Assembly: GCA_048013815.1 (NCBI GenBank) | Contig: CM106585.1 | Coordinates: 4,650,001-4,714,000, forward strand | Origin: Setoptus koraiensis | Taxonomy: Eukaryota; Arthropoda | Direction of reading: 5' to 3' | Length of the DNA: 64,000 nucleotides | In this document: in pieces, positions 32,635 to 43,090 of the stretch | Layout: every line of letters begins with the position of its first letter | Numbering within the stretch: the stretch's first letter is position 1 | Translations under genes and position numbers: made by a program | The notes under the pieces: generated by a model | Database searches by the model: none | What the model was told of the DNA's origin: nothing | Seen by the model: only the letters and a program-made list of their open reading frames with translations

Positions 32635-33051
32635 ATGTCTTCTAAAACTACAAGAAGACGAGCCTTCGGCGATGTCAGAAATCAACGTATTCTGTCCCAG
32701 TCGTCGGCCAACAAAAAATCTCTGCAGGCCCCATTAACGGACATTAAACAACCTCAACCAATCTCCAACAAAGCCATCCAGCAACAGCAGCCCTCTGTGC
32801 CAAAACAATCTTCGTCTAGCCCGATAGGAAAACCAGATGAGAAGCCAATCCTGGCCAAGGATGAGAACAATACCAAAGATCTCACCAAGGATGAAAACGA
32901 TACCACAGATCTCACCAAGGACTCTTACGACCCCAGACTCGAGAAATATCCAATGGATGATGCACTATTTCTTAAAATATCCCAACTAGAGTTAGCAGAC
33001 GACGGCGTTCCTATCTTCAGCAATTACGACGACGAACCTTTTGATTTCTGA
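32635..33051 (+). CDS. Securin-like anaphase inhibitor (candidate)
   Basis: Frame of 138 aa from the ATG at 32635, hydrophilic and apparently unstructured. Close to the start is RRRAFGDVRNQ, of the R-x-A-L/F-G-D-V-x-N type found in destruction boxes of mitotic cyclins and securins, substrates of the APC/C ubiquitin ligase. A Pro/Gln/Ser linker follows, then a tandem repeat of about 10 residues (KDENNTKDLT / KDENDTTDLT) whose KDEN resembles a KEN box. The C-terminal 40 residues (DPRLEKYPMDDALFLKIS, DDGVPIFSNYDDE) resemble the separase-binding region of vertebrate securin, which has PEIEKFFPFNPLDFESF and SGVPLM. There is no cyclin box. Securin would bind and block separase until anaphase. Securins diverge fast, so the match is suggestive only. 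The start overlaps a donor-like AAG/GTATGT, so a spliced alternative start is possible. Confidence 0.6.
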   Translation: MSSKTTRRRAFGDVRNQRILSQSSANKKSLQAPLTDIKQPQPISNKAIQQQQPSVPKQSSSSPIGKPDEKPILAKDENNTKDLTKDENDTTDLTKDSYDPRLEKYPMDDALFLKISQLELADDGVPIFSNYDDEPFDF

Positions 33052-33142
33052 CTACCTATACCATAAAATTTATACATAAATTCGAATGCGATCGATAGAG
33101 TAATTCGAACATAACTATTTTTATTCCAGTTCTTTATTCGGA

Positions 33143-33646
33143 TTAAGCTATGAGCTCATATGCTTGCGGTCTCAGCTCTCTGGGTTTGTTGTATCTATTG
33201 ATTCTCACTAACTCTCCCTCTCTCGGTTGAGCTGGCAATCTTTTGAGTTGGAGCTTCGCGATTGGTTGTTTCTTATCTTTGGCTTCTCTGGCCGCACGTT
33301 TAAGTTCATCGTTGCGTTTGACACGAGCAAGAAAGTCTTCTCGGCACTTTGAATGTTTCACGTGCTCCACACGGACGTTGATCTTTTTAGGAATAATACG
33401 ATGCCTGACGCGCTTGTTCACAATAACTCCTAATGCGTGTGGTGTGACATTGTATACTCGGCCAGTTTTGCCGTGGTAAAATTTGTGTGGCATACCTTTT
33501 TGAAAGGCACCATTACCTTTAATGTCGACAACATCCCCACGTTTATAAACTTTCAGGAACGTGGACAGGGGCTCTAAACCATGTTTGCGGAATTTCTTGG
33601 CAAACATGTAACGCGTTCCACGCCGGTATCCCTTGGTGTTCGTCAT
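33143..33646 (-). CDS. RpL21: 60S ribosomal protein eL21
   Basis: Complete single-exon frame of 167 aa from the ATG at 33646, close to the usual 160. It begins [20 protein letters not shown], followed by the family blocks [35 protein letters not shown], and [20 protein letters not shown], then [14 protein letters not shown]. It is a structural protein of the large cytosolic subunit. AATAAA on the coding strand lies about 5 nt past the stop (33138-33133). It converges tail to tail with the securin-like gene, 91 bp away, and its promoter faces that of TRAPPC8. A TTTTCTAG acceptor-like site about 35 nt upstream of the ATG suggests a 5' UTR intron. Confidence 0.97.
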   Translation of the reverse strand: MTNTKGYRRGTRYMFAKKFRKHGLEPLSTFLKVYKRGDVVDIKGNGAFQKGMPHKFYHGKTGRVYNVTPHALGVIVNKRVRHRIIPKKINVRVEHVKHSKCREDFLARVKRNDELKRAAREAKDKKQPIAKLQLKRLPAQPREGELVRINRYNKPRELRPQAYELIA

Positions 33647-34182
33647 CGTGACTTTGTTGGTGTTTTACGTAGGTATATCTAGAAAAGATTAGTGTTGAGT
33701 ATTAAATAGATGTGAGAATGGATTGGTTAGTCTCCTATAGATGGAAGTGATTCGAAATTGCAGCCTGATCCAGAATTAACAGGGACAATAATATTTACCT
33801 TGATTTAGTTTATAACAGATTAATTTATAGAAATAATTAGATCAATTAGGGTCAGCCTGTTTATTTAGTTCTGAGTTTGAATCAGAAAGGACTCTGGTGC
33901 CAAAACATTCTGCATGTGTCTACTGCTATGTTTCCGGCATGACGATCGCAGCGCCACCTGAGAAAGATTCAGCGCCAATTTCGAAACAGATTTGTCAAAA
34001 AATATTGTTATCTTTTTGTCGAGTGCTGTGTCTGTGCCTTGCGTAAGGCCGAATCATTGTTTTGTGCGAAAAAAAAAACAAACAGAATCTGAAGATAAAC
34101 CACAAAACCAGAGGCAATTCTTCATTATATCATATTAATCATTTAAAATTTTTGTACAGATTGAAGTTCGGGACGTACAAGC
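33647..34182. other. Divergent promoter between eL21 and TRAPPC8
   Basis: A 536-bp head-to-head spacer. A TTTTTGTACAG acceptor-like site sits about 25 bp before the TRAPPC8 ATG, so both genes may have small 5' UTR introns. No other feature. Confidence 0.55.
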
Positions 34183-36270
34183 ATGGATTCCATTTCAAAC
34201 CTATTCCGTATTAATTTGATCACATCATGCAGCGAATCAGCCAAGTCCAAATGCGATTTAAACGCATTACTCAAGAATTACGACTCAATTAATGATCTCA
34301 ATGGCATAACATTTCGTGACCTTAGTACAAATACCGCCCATCCGATAAATAATTTACGACTGAGGATCAGCAACATTGAAGAAATCAAATCGCGTCCAGA
34401 CCAAAATGTGCTTCAAAAAGTTTTGCATGATGTCGTAGCTGAGGAAAGTAACAAATACGAGCTAGCGAACACAATTGAATTGATTGACACGCCCTGGTTT
34501 GAAAGATGGAAAGATGAATTTATTAGTTATCATAATGTATATAATCATGATTTTATTGGAGCAAATTTTGGTGTATTCATTATTGTAAGCACCGCGGATC
34601 TAGACAATTTTGATAATGTCGTTTCGACGCTATTAGGACTAGTACGCGATTGCAGTCTACTCAGATTCATGACGAATGGTTTTATTGAACACTATGTGGT
34701 TGTCGATTTTATTAAAGATAGCTGTGGTAACGTGCCAGACTCGCCCAATGTAGATACAAACTCACCAAATCCGAAATATGAGAGGTTCGTAAATTGTTTC
34801 GGCGCAAACAACTGTTCTTGGTTGACAATACCGGAGAGTCAGCCTGGTCAAAATATAATACCGTTTCTCAAAAAATTCGTATCTAATTCTTTGATGCCTT
34901 GGTGTGAAAGACAAGTCAGAATACTTAACGATGCAATATCAACACGAAAAGGTCTTAGGAGAAATCTTGTCATAGCAACTCGTCAATTCCTTAACATTGG
35001 TCAATCTTCCTACTTAAATCAGTCCATTGTCTACACACCAGATGCGAGTGAAATGCAATGCAGGAAATTGGGCGATCTAGCTATGTGTTTAGGTTTATAC
35101 GAGCTGGCTAGCTCTTCATATGATATGGCCAGAAAAGATTTTTTGAATGATAATGCATGGTTATATTATGCTGGAGCTTGCGAAGCCTATGCGTCAGCAA
35201 GATCTATGTTGAAGCGATTCCAGAAGAGCCACATCGAGAAAGCTGTATCTACATACATTGATTCTTGCAAAAGTATCAATCTAGCGACAAGAGCTACAAT
35301 CATAGCAACAGATATTACGAAAAAAATTTCACCTATAGATGCTGCCAAATTTTTTGTTACTCTAACCGGAGACGATTGTGATTTGAGATCTGCTTTATTT
35401 CTCGAGCAAGCATCCAGGTGCTATTCCTTATGCCCTACTAAATTGCGAAAAGCAGCCTTTCATCATGTCTTGGCAGGATATCGCTATAGTAAATGTGGTT
35501 TAAGAAAACTGTCATTAAGATGCTATTCAAAATTCCAGGAACGCCGCTGGGAAGCAGCGGCTGACCACGTTGATTCATCGTTGAAACGTATATACAGCCA
35601 ATTAGGTATTGAAGCAGTTAATTTTGCGCCATCAGTAGAATTTTCAATCATTTTTGTTTCGCCGAAGAGCGAGAATGATCTTATTAGTATGGTATACTAC
35701 ACCGGTGAAACAATAGAGCTTGCTATCAAAATGACATGGGTACCCACGAAGCTTTATCTTTATTCTAATAACAATCTATTAACAAGTAATGAAGTTGTAT
35801 TAGGAACCAACGAACCTCTTATATTTGAAAGCCCATCCGAAGTGGTCAATTTCAATGTAAGAGTGCCTCAAACACCCTACAAGCAAGTATTGTATTTCAA
35901 AATCAACTACCCTGATAAGAATGGTGATATGCGTGAGGCAATTAAAAGTATAGCGCTAAATGTGGAACATTGTCTAACTATTCCATCAATAATAGACCAT
36001 TTGATCAGTATTAAGAATGTTACAAATAATCATGTAGATTATTGTTTAGTTGATAAATCATCTGGATGTCCATACCAACCCGAGCAGAATGCGGATAAAG
36101 TGTCTCAAACAGATGATCACTCCATGATAAGCAATGTTCCACCAAACTTGACAGCTCATTTATTGATGAAAAGTCCTGGTGCTGATGAGTATCTGAGTCA
36201 TCCTATGGTAAGATGGAGTGTTCACGAAAAAACCATGACACGTCACGGTGTCTATCTTGTTGAGTTTTAA
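34183..36270 (+). CDS. TRAPPC8: TRAPP complex subunit 8 homologue, shortened
   Basis: Single-exon frame of 695 aa from the ATG at 34183. TRAPPC8 (yeast Trs85) is a subunit of TRAPPIII, the exchange-factor complex for Rab1 in ER-Golgi traffic and autophagy. Matching blocks are in order: TPWFERWKDEFISY and PFLKKFVSNSLMPWCERQVR in the N-terminal third; RKLGDLAMCLGLYELASSSY, then KDFLNDNAWLYYAGACEA; DDCDLRSALFLEQASRCY; and LRKAAFHHVLAGYRYSKCG, then LRCYSKFQERRWEAAADHV. These correspond to human RKLGDLAFLFQLYDLAFSCY and SDLRSALLLEQAAHCF among others. Human TRAPPC8 is about 1,435 aa; here the region after the helical repeats is compressed to about 200 residues of beta-rich sequence ending GVYLVEF. 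No frameshift or splice donor is evident at the junction, so the compaction looks real. Confidence 0.85.
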   Translation: MDSISNLFRINLITSCSESAKSKCDLNALLKNYDSINDLNGITFRDLSTNTAHPINNLRLRISNIEEIKSRPDQNVLQKVLHDVVAEESNKYELANTIELIDTPWFERWKDEFISYHNVYNHDFIGANFGVFIIVSTADLDNFDNVVSTLLGLVRDCSLLRFMTNGFIEHYVVVDFIKDSCGNVPDSPNVDTNSPNPKYERFVNCFGANNCSWLTIPESQPGQNIIPFLKKFVSNSLMPWCERQVRILNDAISTRKGLRRNLVIATRQFLNIGQSSYLNQSIVYTPDASEMQCRKLGDLAMCLGLYELASSSYDMARKDFLNDNAWLYYAGACEAYASARSMLKRFQKSHIEKAVSTYIDSCKSINLATRATIIATDITKKISPIDAAKFFVTLTGDDCDLRSALFLEQASRCYSLCPTKLRKAAFHHVLAGYRYSKCGLRKLSLRCYSKFQERRWEAAADHVDSSLKRIYSQLGIEAVNFAPSVEFSIIFVSPKSENDLISMVYYTGETIELAIKMTWVPTKLYLYSNNNLLTSNEVVLGTNEPLIFESPSEVVNFNVRVPQTPYKQVLYFKINYPDKNGDMREAIKSIALNVEHCLTIPSIIDHLISIKNVTNNHVDYCLVDKSSGCPYQPEQNADKVSQTDDHSMISNVPPNLTAHLLMKSPGADEYLSHPMVRWSVHEKTMTRHGVYLVEF

Positions 36271-36591
36271 ATTATTAGATGATATTAAAAATAACTTAAA
36301 GGGCTAACTTTTCGAATATGCTCTTTAATTAAAAATTAATCACCCTTAGTGTATTGATTCAATGTAATATTAATACTGATAGAGGCTAGTGCCTGAGCGA
36401 TGCTCTATTAGCCAATTTGCTTCTATAAGTTTAGAATGGATGTGAATAAAAAGAGTATCGGTTTGTAGTAGGCTAGTAACAATCTACTGGTTTTAAACAG
36501 TATTTACTTTTAATTTAATTAGTTTAGATGTGAACAACATGAGGCCATAATGACGCTGGCATCAATTATCAATCATTCATAAAGTAGTCGA
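36271..36591. other. Convergent intergenic spacer
   Basis: AT-rich 3' flanks of TRAPPC8 (+) and the zinc-finger gene (-). Nothing else seen. Confidence 0.55.
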
Positions 36592-37716
36592 TCACGGACA
36601 TTCTTTAACATGACGTTGCTGGTGCGTTTTGAGATTACCCTATTGGAAATAGAAGAGTTTAAAAATGGAAATTGTAAGAAAGTTTTTCAATGGTCATATA
36701 CATAAAATAGTTGCGAGATTATTATAAATACGTACCTTTTGTGAGAAGGTCTTGCCGCAAACAAGACATGGGAATCTTGCATCTTTGTTGTGAGTCCTGA
36801 AATGTGTTAACATATTGCCTTTTTGGGAAAAGCATTTCCCACATTGACCGCATATGTACGGTTTCTCTTTAGTGTGAACGGATCTTATATGGGTTTTAAG
36901 GTTTCCTCTTTGAGTGAAACCTTTCTCACAATAGGGGCATCTATGATCTTTAGTTTCTGTGTGAATTTTAACATGTGTATCTAAATTTCCTTTTTGAGTA
37001 AAGCTTTTACCACAAGAACGACAGGCATAAGGTTTCTCTCCTGAATGTGTCATCAAGTGCGTCTTGAGATTACCCTTTTGAGTAAAATCTCTGAAACAGA
37101 CATTGCATTTGAAGTTGCGACCAAGAAGACCGGAAGGGGAAATGTTTGAGGGCGTTGAAGTATTATTATTACTATTATTGTTAGAATTGGTGGTATTGGT
37201 TTGGTTGTTGTTTGTGGTGGTATTGTTGCCGTTGTTGCTAGTAGTAGTAGTAGTAGTAGTAGTAGGAGTGGTGGTGGTGGTTGTGGTGGTTGTTGTTGTT
37301 GTTGTGGTGGTTGTGTCGGTATTGATGCTATTTCCATTTTGTAGGTTCAAATTATTATTACTATTATTATTGCTATTGGCAGGTGTGCCTGTAACATTTA
37401 CGGTTAATAATTGATGATCTGGGGTAGAAGTTTGTTGATTGTGATTATTAGCATTGGCAGTAGCACCAGCACCAGCAGCCGATCCTGGGGACAGATTAAT
37501 TTGCAGTTGTTGCGACTGTTGTTGTTGGTGTTGTTGCTGGTGTTGTTGTTGTTGAAGCTGGTGCTGTTGCTGGAGCTGTTGTTGCTGGTGTTGCTGTTGA
37601 AGCTGATGTTGCTGTTGTATGTGTTGCTGTTGTTGTTGTTGCTGATGTTGGATTTGCAATTGCTGCAATTGAATAGTATTAAATGTGGTTGCAACCGAGC
37701 CAATTGGTAATAGCAT
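36592..37716 (-). CDS. C2H2 zinc-finger protein with five near-identical fingers (two exons)
   Basis: CDS complement(join(36592..36639,36736..37716)), 342 aa. The 96-bp intron (donor AAAAG/GTACGT, acceptor CCAATAG) splits the last finger in phase 0. The spliced frame restores FSQKGNLKTHQQRH and ends at CP. Residues 1 to about 200 are low complexity: Gln/His-rich, then Asn- and Thr-runs, typical of insect-type transcription factors. Five fingers follow with linkers such as SGEKPY. Each recognition helix reads QKGNLKTH or a close variant (QKGNLDTH, QRGNLKTH, QKGNMLTH), so positions -1, 3 and 6 are Gln, Asn and Thr in every finger. By the known recognition code, Gln(-1) and Asn(3) each favour adenine, so the array should prefer A-rich, repeated triplets. 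A nuclear DNA-binding regulator is likely; the orthologue is not recognised. Confidence 0.88.
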
Positions 37717-37828
37717 AATGGGGTATTAATAATATTAATAACAGCAATCTATATCTGTGTATCTATCTATATATAAATATATGTGTGTGTGTGTGTGTAT
37801 ATATATATGTATATCTATATATATGGGT

Positions 37829-37861
<33 letters not shown>

Positions 37862-39433
37862 TAAATGTGTAATGTAGCGATAACGGCGGTGTCGGTGGTG
37901 TTACCAGTAATAGTTGACTTAGTAGGCTCGCGTGATTGGTAGTAGATGTATGTCTAATCCTACTGATGATATATATAATGTTGATGATTAGTAATATTAA
38001 TTTCAATAATAGTTATATAAATTTGTGTCAACCCGATTCAAGTGGATCCAATCCTCCAGTTCCATGTAACGTTTCAATGGTATACACTGGCTGTGTGTGT
38101 TTTTTATGATTTTTATTTTTTATTCTCTGTGGTCTGTCAAAAAATACAGTAATGAGCAACATTTATCTCTATCTGTATGTTTATGTTACAACGACGAGTT
38201 GGCCGAAAGAGCGAGAGAGAGAGAGAGAGAGAGAGCGACTCCAGTTTGATAGAGTAATGGATGGTCGCATACTTGCGTTGAGCGAGTTTGCTGACGCACA
38301 AATGTGTTTATATTCGAGCACAGCTGAACACAAGCACAGAGGTCTCGTGTGCTCTATTAAAGGGCATGGGACTTTTGGGTCGCGCACAGTGCACAGACCC
38401 CCAAAGTTGGTTAAAAGTGAAATGTATTACGCTCGCACCTCGTCCGTAGAATAAAAGAGTGCATTTTAATACTTGCTCGCTCATCACAAGTATGTGACCA
38501 CCCTTTGAGCAATAACGATAATCGTTGTTGCTTTTGCCTCGGCTTGCTTTCTCACTGCATGCACTCGCTGCAAGCACTGTGCTGCTGAATGCAAGTGCGT
38601 GTGTGTGTGTGTGTTGTGCGTATTTGCAGTGTATCTCTGCAGCAGTATCGGCAGTAGCGGCAGCAGAGCGGAGTTTTGCGACGACGATAAAATTCGTGGA
38701 TGATGGCGATTATTACTATTATTATTAATATTACTAATCCTTTTATTTTTTAATTTGATACACATCTAGCCATTAGTTAAGCGAATATGCGTATGTTGTC
38801 TCGTCGCCATCCAACAATCTCGCCATCCCAAAAGCGATCACAGAGAGTCTGGTCTGATTGCGTGTACGTTCTGTTCTGTTATATCTATCTGTTATTATTG
38901 TGTCACGATGATGTATTTATCCTAATGATATGTGCGCTGTTGGCTTCAGACGATCAATGGCATATAGCTACTTTTTTAACAACGACATTTCGATGAAGCG
39001 TCTCGTCCTACACGTATCACGTATCTGCTGTTTGCTTCCACCACGATATGCCTTTGCATGCTCATTGGTCAGCTCCTTCTCAAGACGATAGGGATATAAC
39101 TTGATTGAAATGAGAGATATTGCTTGCATCGTTAGTCTAATGCTAACAAGTACTCACAATTGCGAGCCTCACCGATGCACGCCAAACGATTCGCTAAATA
39201 TAGCTATTAACTCTATGCCTTACCTATTGGCGCTCTGTGCTCTGTTGTATCTGATAAATTATTATGTAATTGTGCGACGTAAAAGCTGTGTTCCATGCGT
39301 GCGCTCGAAACGAAAGTGACAGCTTCATTTACGATTCATATTGATCAGCACCAAGCTCACGGAAACAGTCCAGGTAATTATCTAGAGAGGACGTTGTTTG
39401 TGTTGGGCGAATCGATTTGAGTACAATGGTCAG
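37717..39433. other. Intergenic region with AT, GT and GA microsatellites
   Basis: Upstream of the zinc-finger gene and downstream of the seven-helix gene. It holds GT and TA runs (37,780-37,862), a GA run (38,212-38,235) and a TG run near 38,598. Short frames at 38,152-38,454 and others show no conserved motifs. Confidence 0.55.
38212..38235. repeat. GA dinucleotide run
   Basis: About twelve GA units. GA runs are GAGA-factor/CLAMP sites in flies, but no binding is implied here. Confidence 0.85.
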
Positions 39434-41362
39434 TCAAATGGGCATACTATAAAATACTATAAAACTTTTTTTGTCATGCTGTGACTTTCTAATCGTGCTT
39501 CTCTGCCTAGAAATAGTCATTATTATGCTTACTGAGACAAAGCTGCTCCATGACATCGTGAACTGGCCCAGACAGGTGAATGTGCAACGAAATCGGGGAT
39601 AATAATGTTCATAAACCAACCTCCAGCGTCTCTTTGTGACAACATTATTGTCGCGGGCAACAAAACTGTTGATTTTTGGATACAATATCATTACCAATGA
39701 TTTCACTATATTTGTAATTGAGAATATACTTAAGAAAATGAATGTTGCAGCTCCAAAGAATACAATTATTACTACGAGGCCCGCCTCGTGTTCGTGTACC
39801 CTGAACAAGCCCACTGCTATAACTATTGACACGTATTCAATGAAGCCCAAAAAAACAACCACAAATATTATGTAGGCTGCCAGGTAATCCACGTGCTCTA
39901 TATAGGCGAAAAAGTCCAATAGTTCATTTTGCAGCTCAAAAATTGCTTGTGGATGTAGCCTCAGACCGTCGCTCGACGAATCAATGCTACCAACTGATGT
40001 TATATGGGGATTTTGGATGTCATCGAAAGTTAAAGTGTGTCGATGAATGTGTTTGTTGCATGAACAACATATCTGCTCTTGTTTTTGACTAGTTTCCGAT
40101 ACACAAGAGCTTCTATGGTCGATTGTGGCCTCTTTGCGCTCAATTGATGCCAGCTTTATATCGTGACTTCTAATTAGATAGATTAGTTTTGCATTGATTT
40201 GTCTAGCCTGAATGGTGATGTCATAGACGAGGGTCATGAGAAATAATATCTCAAACCACACGACTATAGCACTGTCAGTTATGAACATGACCGTCTCAAA
40301 GAAATCAATCACACCTCTAATGTGTAGGTACATGAAGCCTGGTTTTTCGCAATTTTTCGGATAACGTTTCTCGTAATCAAAAGCTTCCTGTGGCGTGATC
40401 AATAATAAGAACATGATCGCATTAACCAGTGTAAGCAAAATAATGAATCTAAGCGCCCTAGCTAAATAAGCCTTAATGCAGATGCTTCTTTTTTTCGCTA
40501 ACAATTTTCTCTTTTGTTCCTTATGAATTATGTATTGAGCAGATCGGAGATTGTTCTCATTTCTTTCAGTTCGCGATAATCGTTTCCTTCTGAAACTCTT
40601 TGTTGTCTCTTCATTCTGTTTGTCACAGTTCCAAACTGAATCTCTTTTTAGTGAATTCCTATACATGTGACAATTGCTTTTACATAGATGCCAATTATAA
40701 CTGCTGTCACATTGCATAAAATGTGGACAACCAGTATCTTGGGCAATGTTGATCATTCTATCCCATACCATGATATCATCTTCTCTGGTATCATGGTGAC
40801 GCGAGGCCAATCTTGATCCAATTTTGTACTTTTTAACAATCGGCTTCACGTCAGGCTCAAAATAGCTGGGAGGCAAAAAAAAGAGAGCTAGTTCTTTATC
40901 AACAAACTCATTGCGCTTGTAATACAAGTTATAAAATCTGGTCGTTAGATGCAACAGAGTAGAAACAAATTGAATAAACGCAATCACTTTAAAGTCACTT
41001 TCGTCCATTTCGGAGCCAGGCACTATAAGTCTGCCTGGTATAAGACATGTTAGAAGGTAGTAGTCCTGAAGTGCTGATGATAATGATAAGATTAAAATAA
41101 TTGCGTACTTTACAGCGGTAGCCACATAATACAAACAGCAGCCAGCCTCGTATAGTCGATAAATCCAAGGCAACCTAATATTGAATCGCCTGTGCATGCA
41201 AGTAAGTACAATCATGAATCTGATGGATTCATTGAGAGCAGGATGTACAACTGAATCTGACAAATCTACATCATCGTCTCCTGGGACGGCTATCAGAACC
41301 CTCTTTTTTCTAGTGTTGTTATCTGCTGGTCTCTTTGCATTAGCAATATTCGCATCGGTCAT
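39434..41362 (-). CDS. Seven-helix membrane protein, possibly gustatory-receptor-like
   Basis: Single-exon frame. The first in-frame ATG (41362) begins MTDANIANAKRPADNN and gives 642 aa; the frame is open 15 codons further but without an ATG and with a stop before that. After a charged N-terminus come about seven hydrophobic segments: VKYAIILILSLSSAL; FKVIAFIQFVSTLLHL; LRFIILLTLVNAIMFLLLI; a long one with MFITDSAIVVWFEILFLM; AAYIIFVVVFLGFIEYVSIV; VVIIVFFGAATFIFLSIF; and GQFTMSWSSFVSVSIIM. A long, charged Cys/His-containing loop (about 185-320) separates helices 2 and 3, and another Ser-rich loop separates 4 and 5. There is no signal peptide and no rhodopsin-type DRY or NPxxY motif. The topology and the final helix after a tyrosine-rich loop recall arthropod gustatory receptors, which are usually 350-500 aa, but the signature is not convincing. 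Another multi-pass family is possible. Confidence 0.65.
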   Translation of the reverse strand: MTDANIANAKRPADNNTRKKRVLIAVPGDDDVDLSDSVVHPALNESIRFMIVLTCMHRRFNIRLPWIYRLYEAGCCLYYVATAVKYAIILILSLSSALQDYYLLTCLIPGRLIVPGSEMDESDFKVIAFIQFVSTLLHLTTRFYNLYYKRNEFVDKELALFFLPPSYFEPDVKPIVKKYKIGSRLASRHHDTREDDIMVWDRMINIAQDTGCPHFMQCDSSYNWHLCKSNCHMYRNSLKRDSVWNCDKQNEETTKSFRRKRLSRTERNENNLRSAQYIIHKEQKRKLLAKKRSICIKAYLARALRFIILLTLVNAIMFLLLITPQEAFDYEKRYPKNCEKPGFMYLHIRGVIDFFETVMFITDSAIVVWFEILFLMTLVYDITIQARQINAKLIYLIRSHDIKLASIERKEATIDHRSSCVSETSQKQEQICCSCNKHIHRHTLTFDDIQNPHITSVGSIDSSSDGLRLHPQAIFELQNELLDFFAYIEHVDYLAAYIIFVVVFLGFIEYVSIVIAVGLFRVHEHEAGLVVIIVFFGAATFIFLSIFSITNIVKSLVMILYPKINSFVARDNNVVTKRRWRLVYEHYYPRFRCTFTCLGQFTMSWSSFVSVSIIMTISRQRSTIRKSQHDKKSFIVFYSMPI

Positions 41363-43090
41363 CCTTAGATAATCTATTGTGTCCTTTCCAACTAGGTAAT
41401 AAGCCAATTTTCATCTGCAATAGTATGCAGCAATAGTTATACATTTGTTGGGGCTTTTTCTTCTCTATCTTTCGTTCAATGAGAACACACAAGCCCTTGT
41501 TTGTCGTTTGCGATTAGGGGGCAATGAGTTAGTGAATAACTTTTTGAATGATGGCACTGAAACAAATTGATTTCATTTTCTCTCGATATACATACTTTTC
41601 TGCTCGATTTGATAATAAAGGACATCGCGATCTCTTTGTAAACCTTTTTTCTGGTGCGCTAAAAATGTATAAGAGTCATAAAAATTGTCTACTTTTTTTC
41701 CCGCGAATGAACTAAACTAATTATGCAAGCATCGTGCGTAGAATTTGAACCCACATGCGTCATCCATAGTCTTGAGTTTGTTTACGATCGATATGCTAAA
41801 ACACTATTCCGACTACATCTAATGAATGACCATTAGTATAAGCTACTAACGATGTCGTGGTGTTTTTACAAAGAGATAATAAATGAATAATTTTTAACGT
41901 ACACAAATTTTGCATATTTTTGTACACTCTCGATATATTGACTTGCGAACAGTTGCTATAAACAATTGAAGGCTAACCACACGCTAACGAACGAATCACA
42001 TTCTATCCATTGGAATATCGAAACAAAATTTTGGTCGTTAAAGCTATATTCGGACTTGAAATGCCGTGGGGTCGAGTTTTGAGGGAAGGGTCAAAGTTTG
42101 ATTATTCCATTGTTTGATTATTCCATTATGCAATTAGATGAATAACAATTGCAAACAGAAATAGTTTTAATGATGACTAATCAACTTGTGGTCAAAAGCA
42201 GTGAGTTTCACAGTACAATGAATTAAGAATTTTGCTAATTCAGTAGTCGCGAGTTTACTCAATCGATTATAGGTATCATGCAAGCCCTCTCTAGAAAGAT
42301 ATTCTTCAGTCTAGCACTAAGAATCACCGGTGCTCCACTAATGGAGTTTTTGCGCTCTTTTTGCCAAAATGACAAAAAGTGGAAAAATGCAAGAACGTGG
42401 CAAAAAGTGTGAATTAGTATGCAAACTTATTTTATTAATTGGGTATTTAATCCCTACTTTTCGCCCATTTTGCCATTTCTTACTTTTGGTTGATTCGTAT
42501 CGGTTCGTAAGTCAATCCGAGGAAAAATCTAACAAGATTGTAAGCGAGAAGGAAAACGGTCCTCTCTGCTTCTCGAGCTGAGTTGATCTGGACTAGTGCT
42601 CCGGTAGAAACGGTTTGGATATTCTAGAATCTAGACCATTGAGAACCGATCTTCGTCCATCATTTGGGCAAGTTTCCGAGAAGAATAGCAAGGCTTTTTG
42701 GCGGGTTTTACAAAATGGTTGCTTCTACGCATGCGTGAACTGATTCATCTATAAACACCATGCTATCCACAGTGTATGAGTAATGTATTGACCACTTGAA
42801 AATATTTTTCTTCACGGGTCTTTCGATAGTATATAGAAAACACTTTTTCATTGATAGTCGAAACTCGCACATGGTGTTTTCATTTTCGAGTATCAGTATA
42901 GGATGAGATTTCCACAATCAATGTGCGGGCCACAAAAGAGACTTTACTATCTATTAGTTCATTCGAATATATAAATAATAATATCCAGCGGATATCAGAT
43001 AGCAGCATCAACACTAGCAGTCGTAGTAGCAGTAGTGTTAGAAGTAGTAGTGGTAGTAGAAAGAATTATACAACTGACAATAGAGCCGAG
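41363..43090. other. Divergent intergenic region
   Basis: Between the seven-helix gene (-) and RING1 (+). AT-rich. The RING1 frame is open from about 42,923 upstream of its first ATG, with Ser-rich codons, and is taken as 5' UTR. A B-box-like GGGTTCAAATTC on - near 41,750 lacks a tRNA fold. Confidence 0.55.

Noticed and set aside
39560-39660. Small intron near the 3' end of the seven-helix gene
   Set aside because: The candidate GTTGGT...CCAG interval is 58 nt and would shift the frame away from the last helix, so the unspliced frame is kept.
41735-41830. tRNA gene on -
   Set aside because: A B-box-like GGGTTCAAATTC and a possible acceptor pairing exist, but the span is only about 58 nt and no D or anticodon arm forms.
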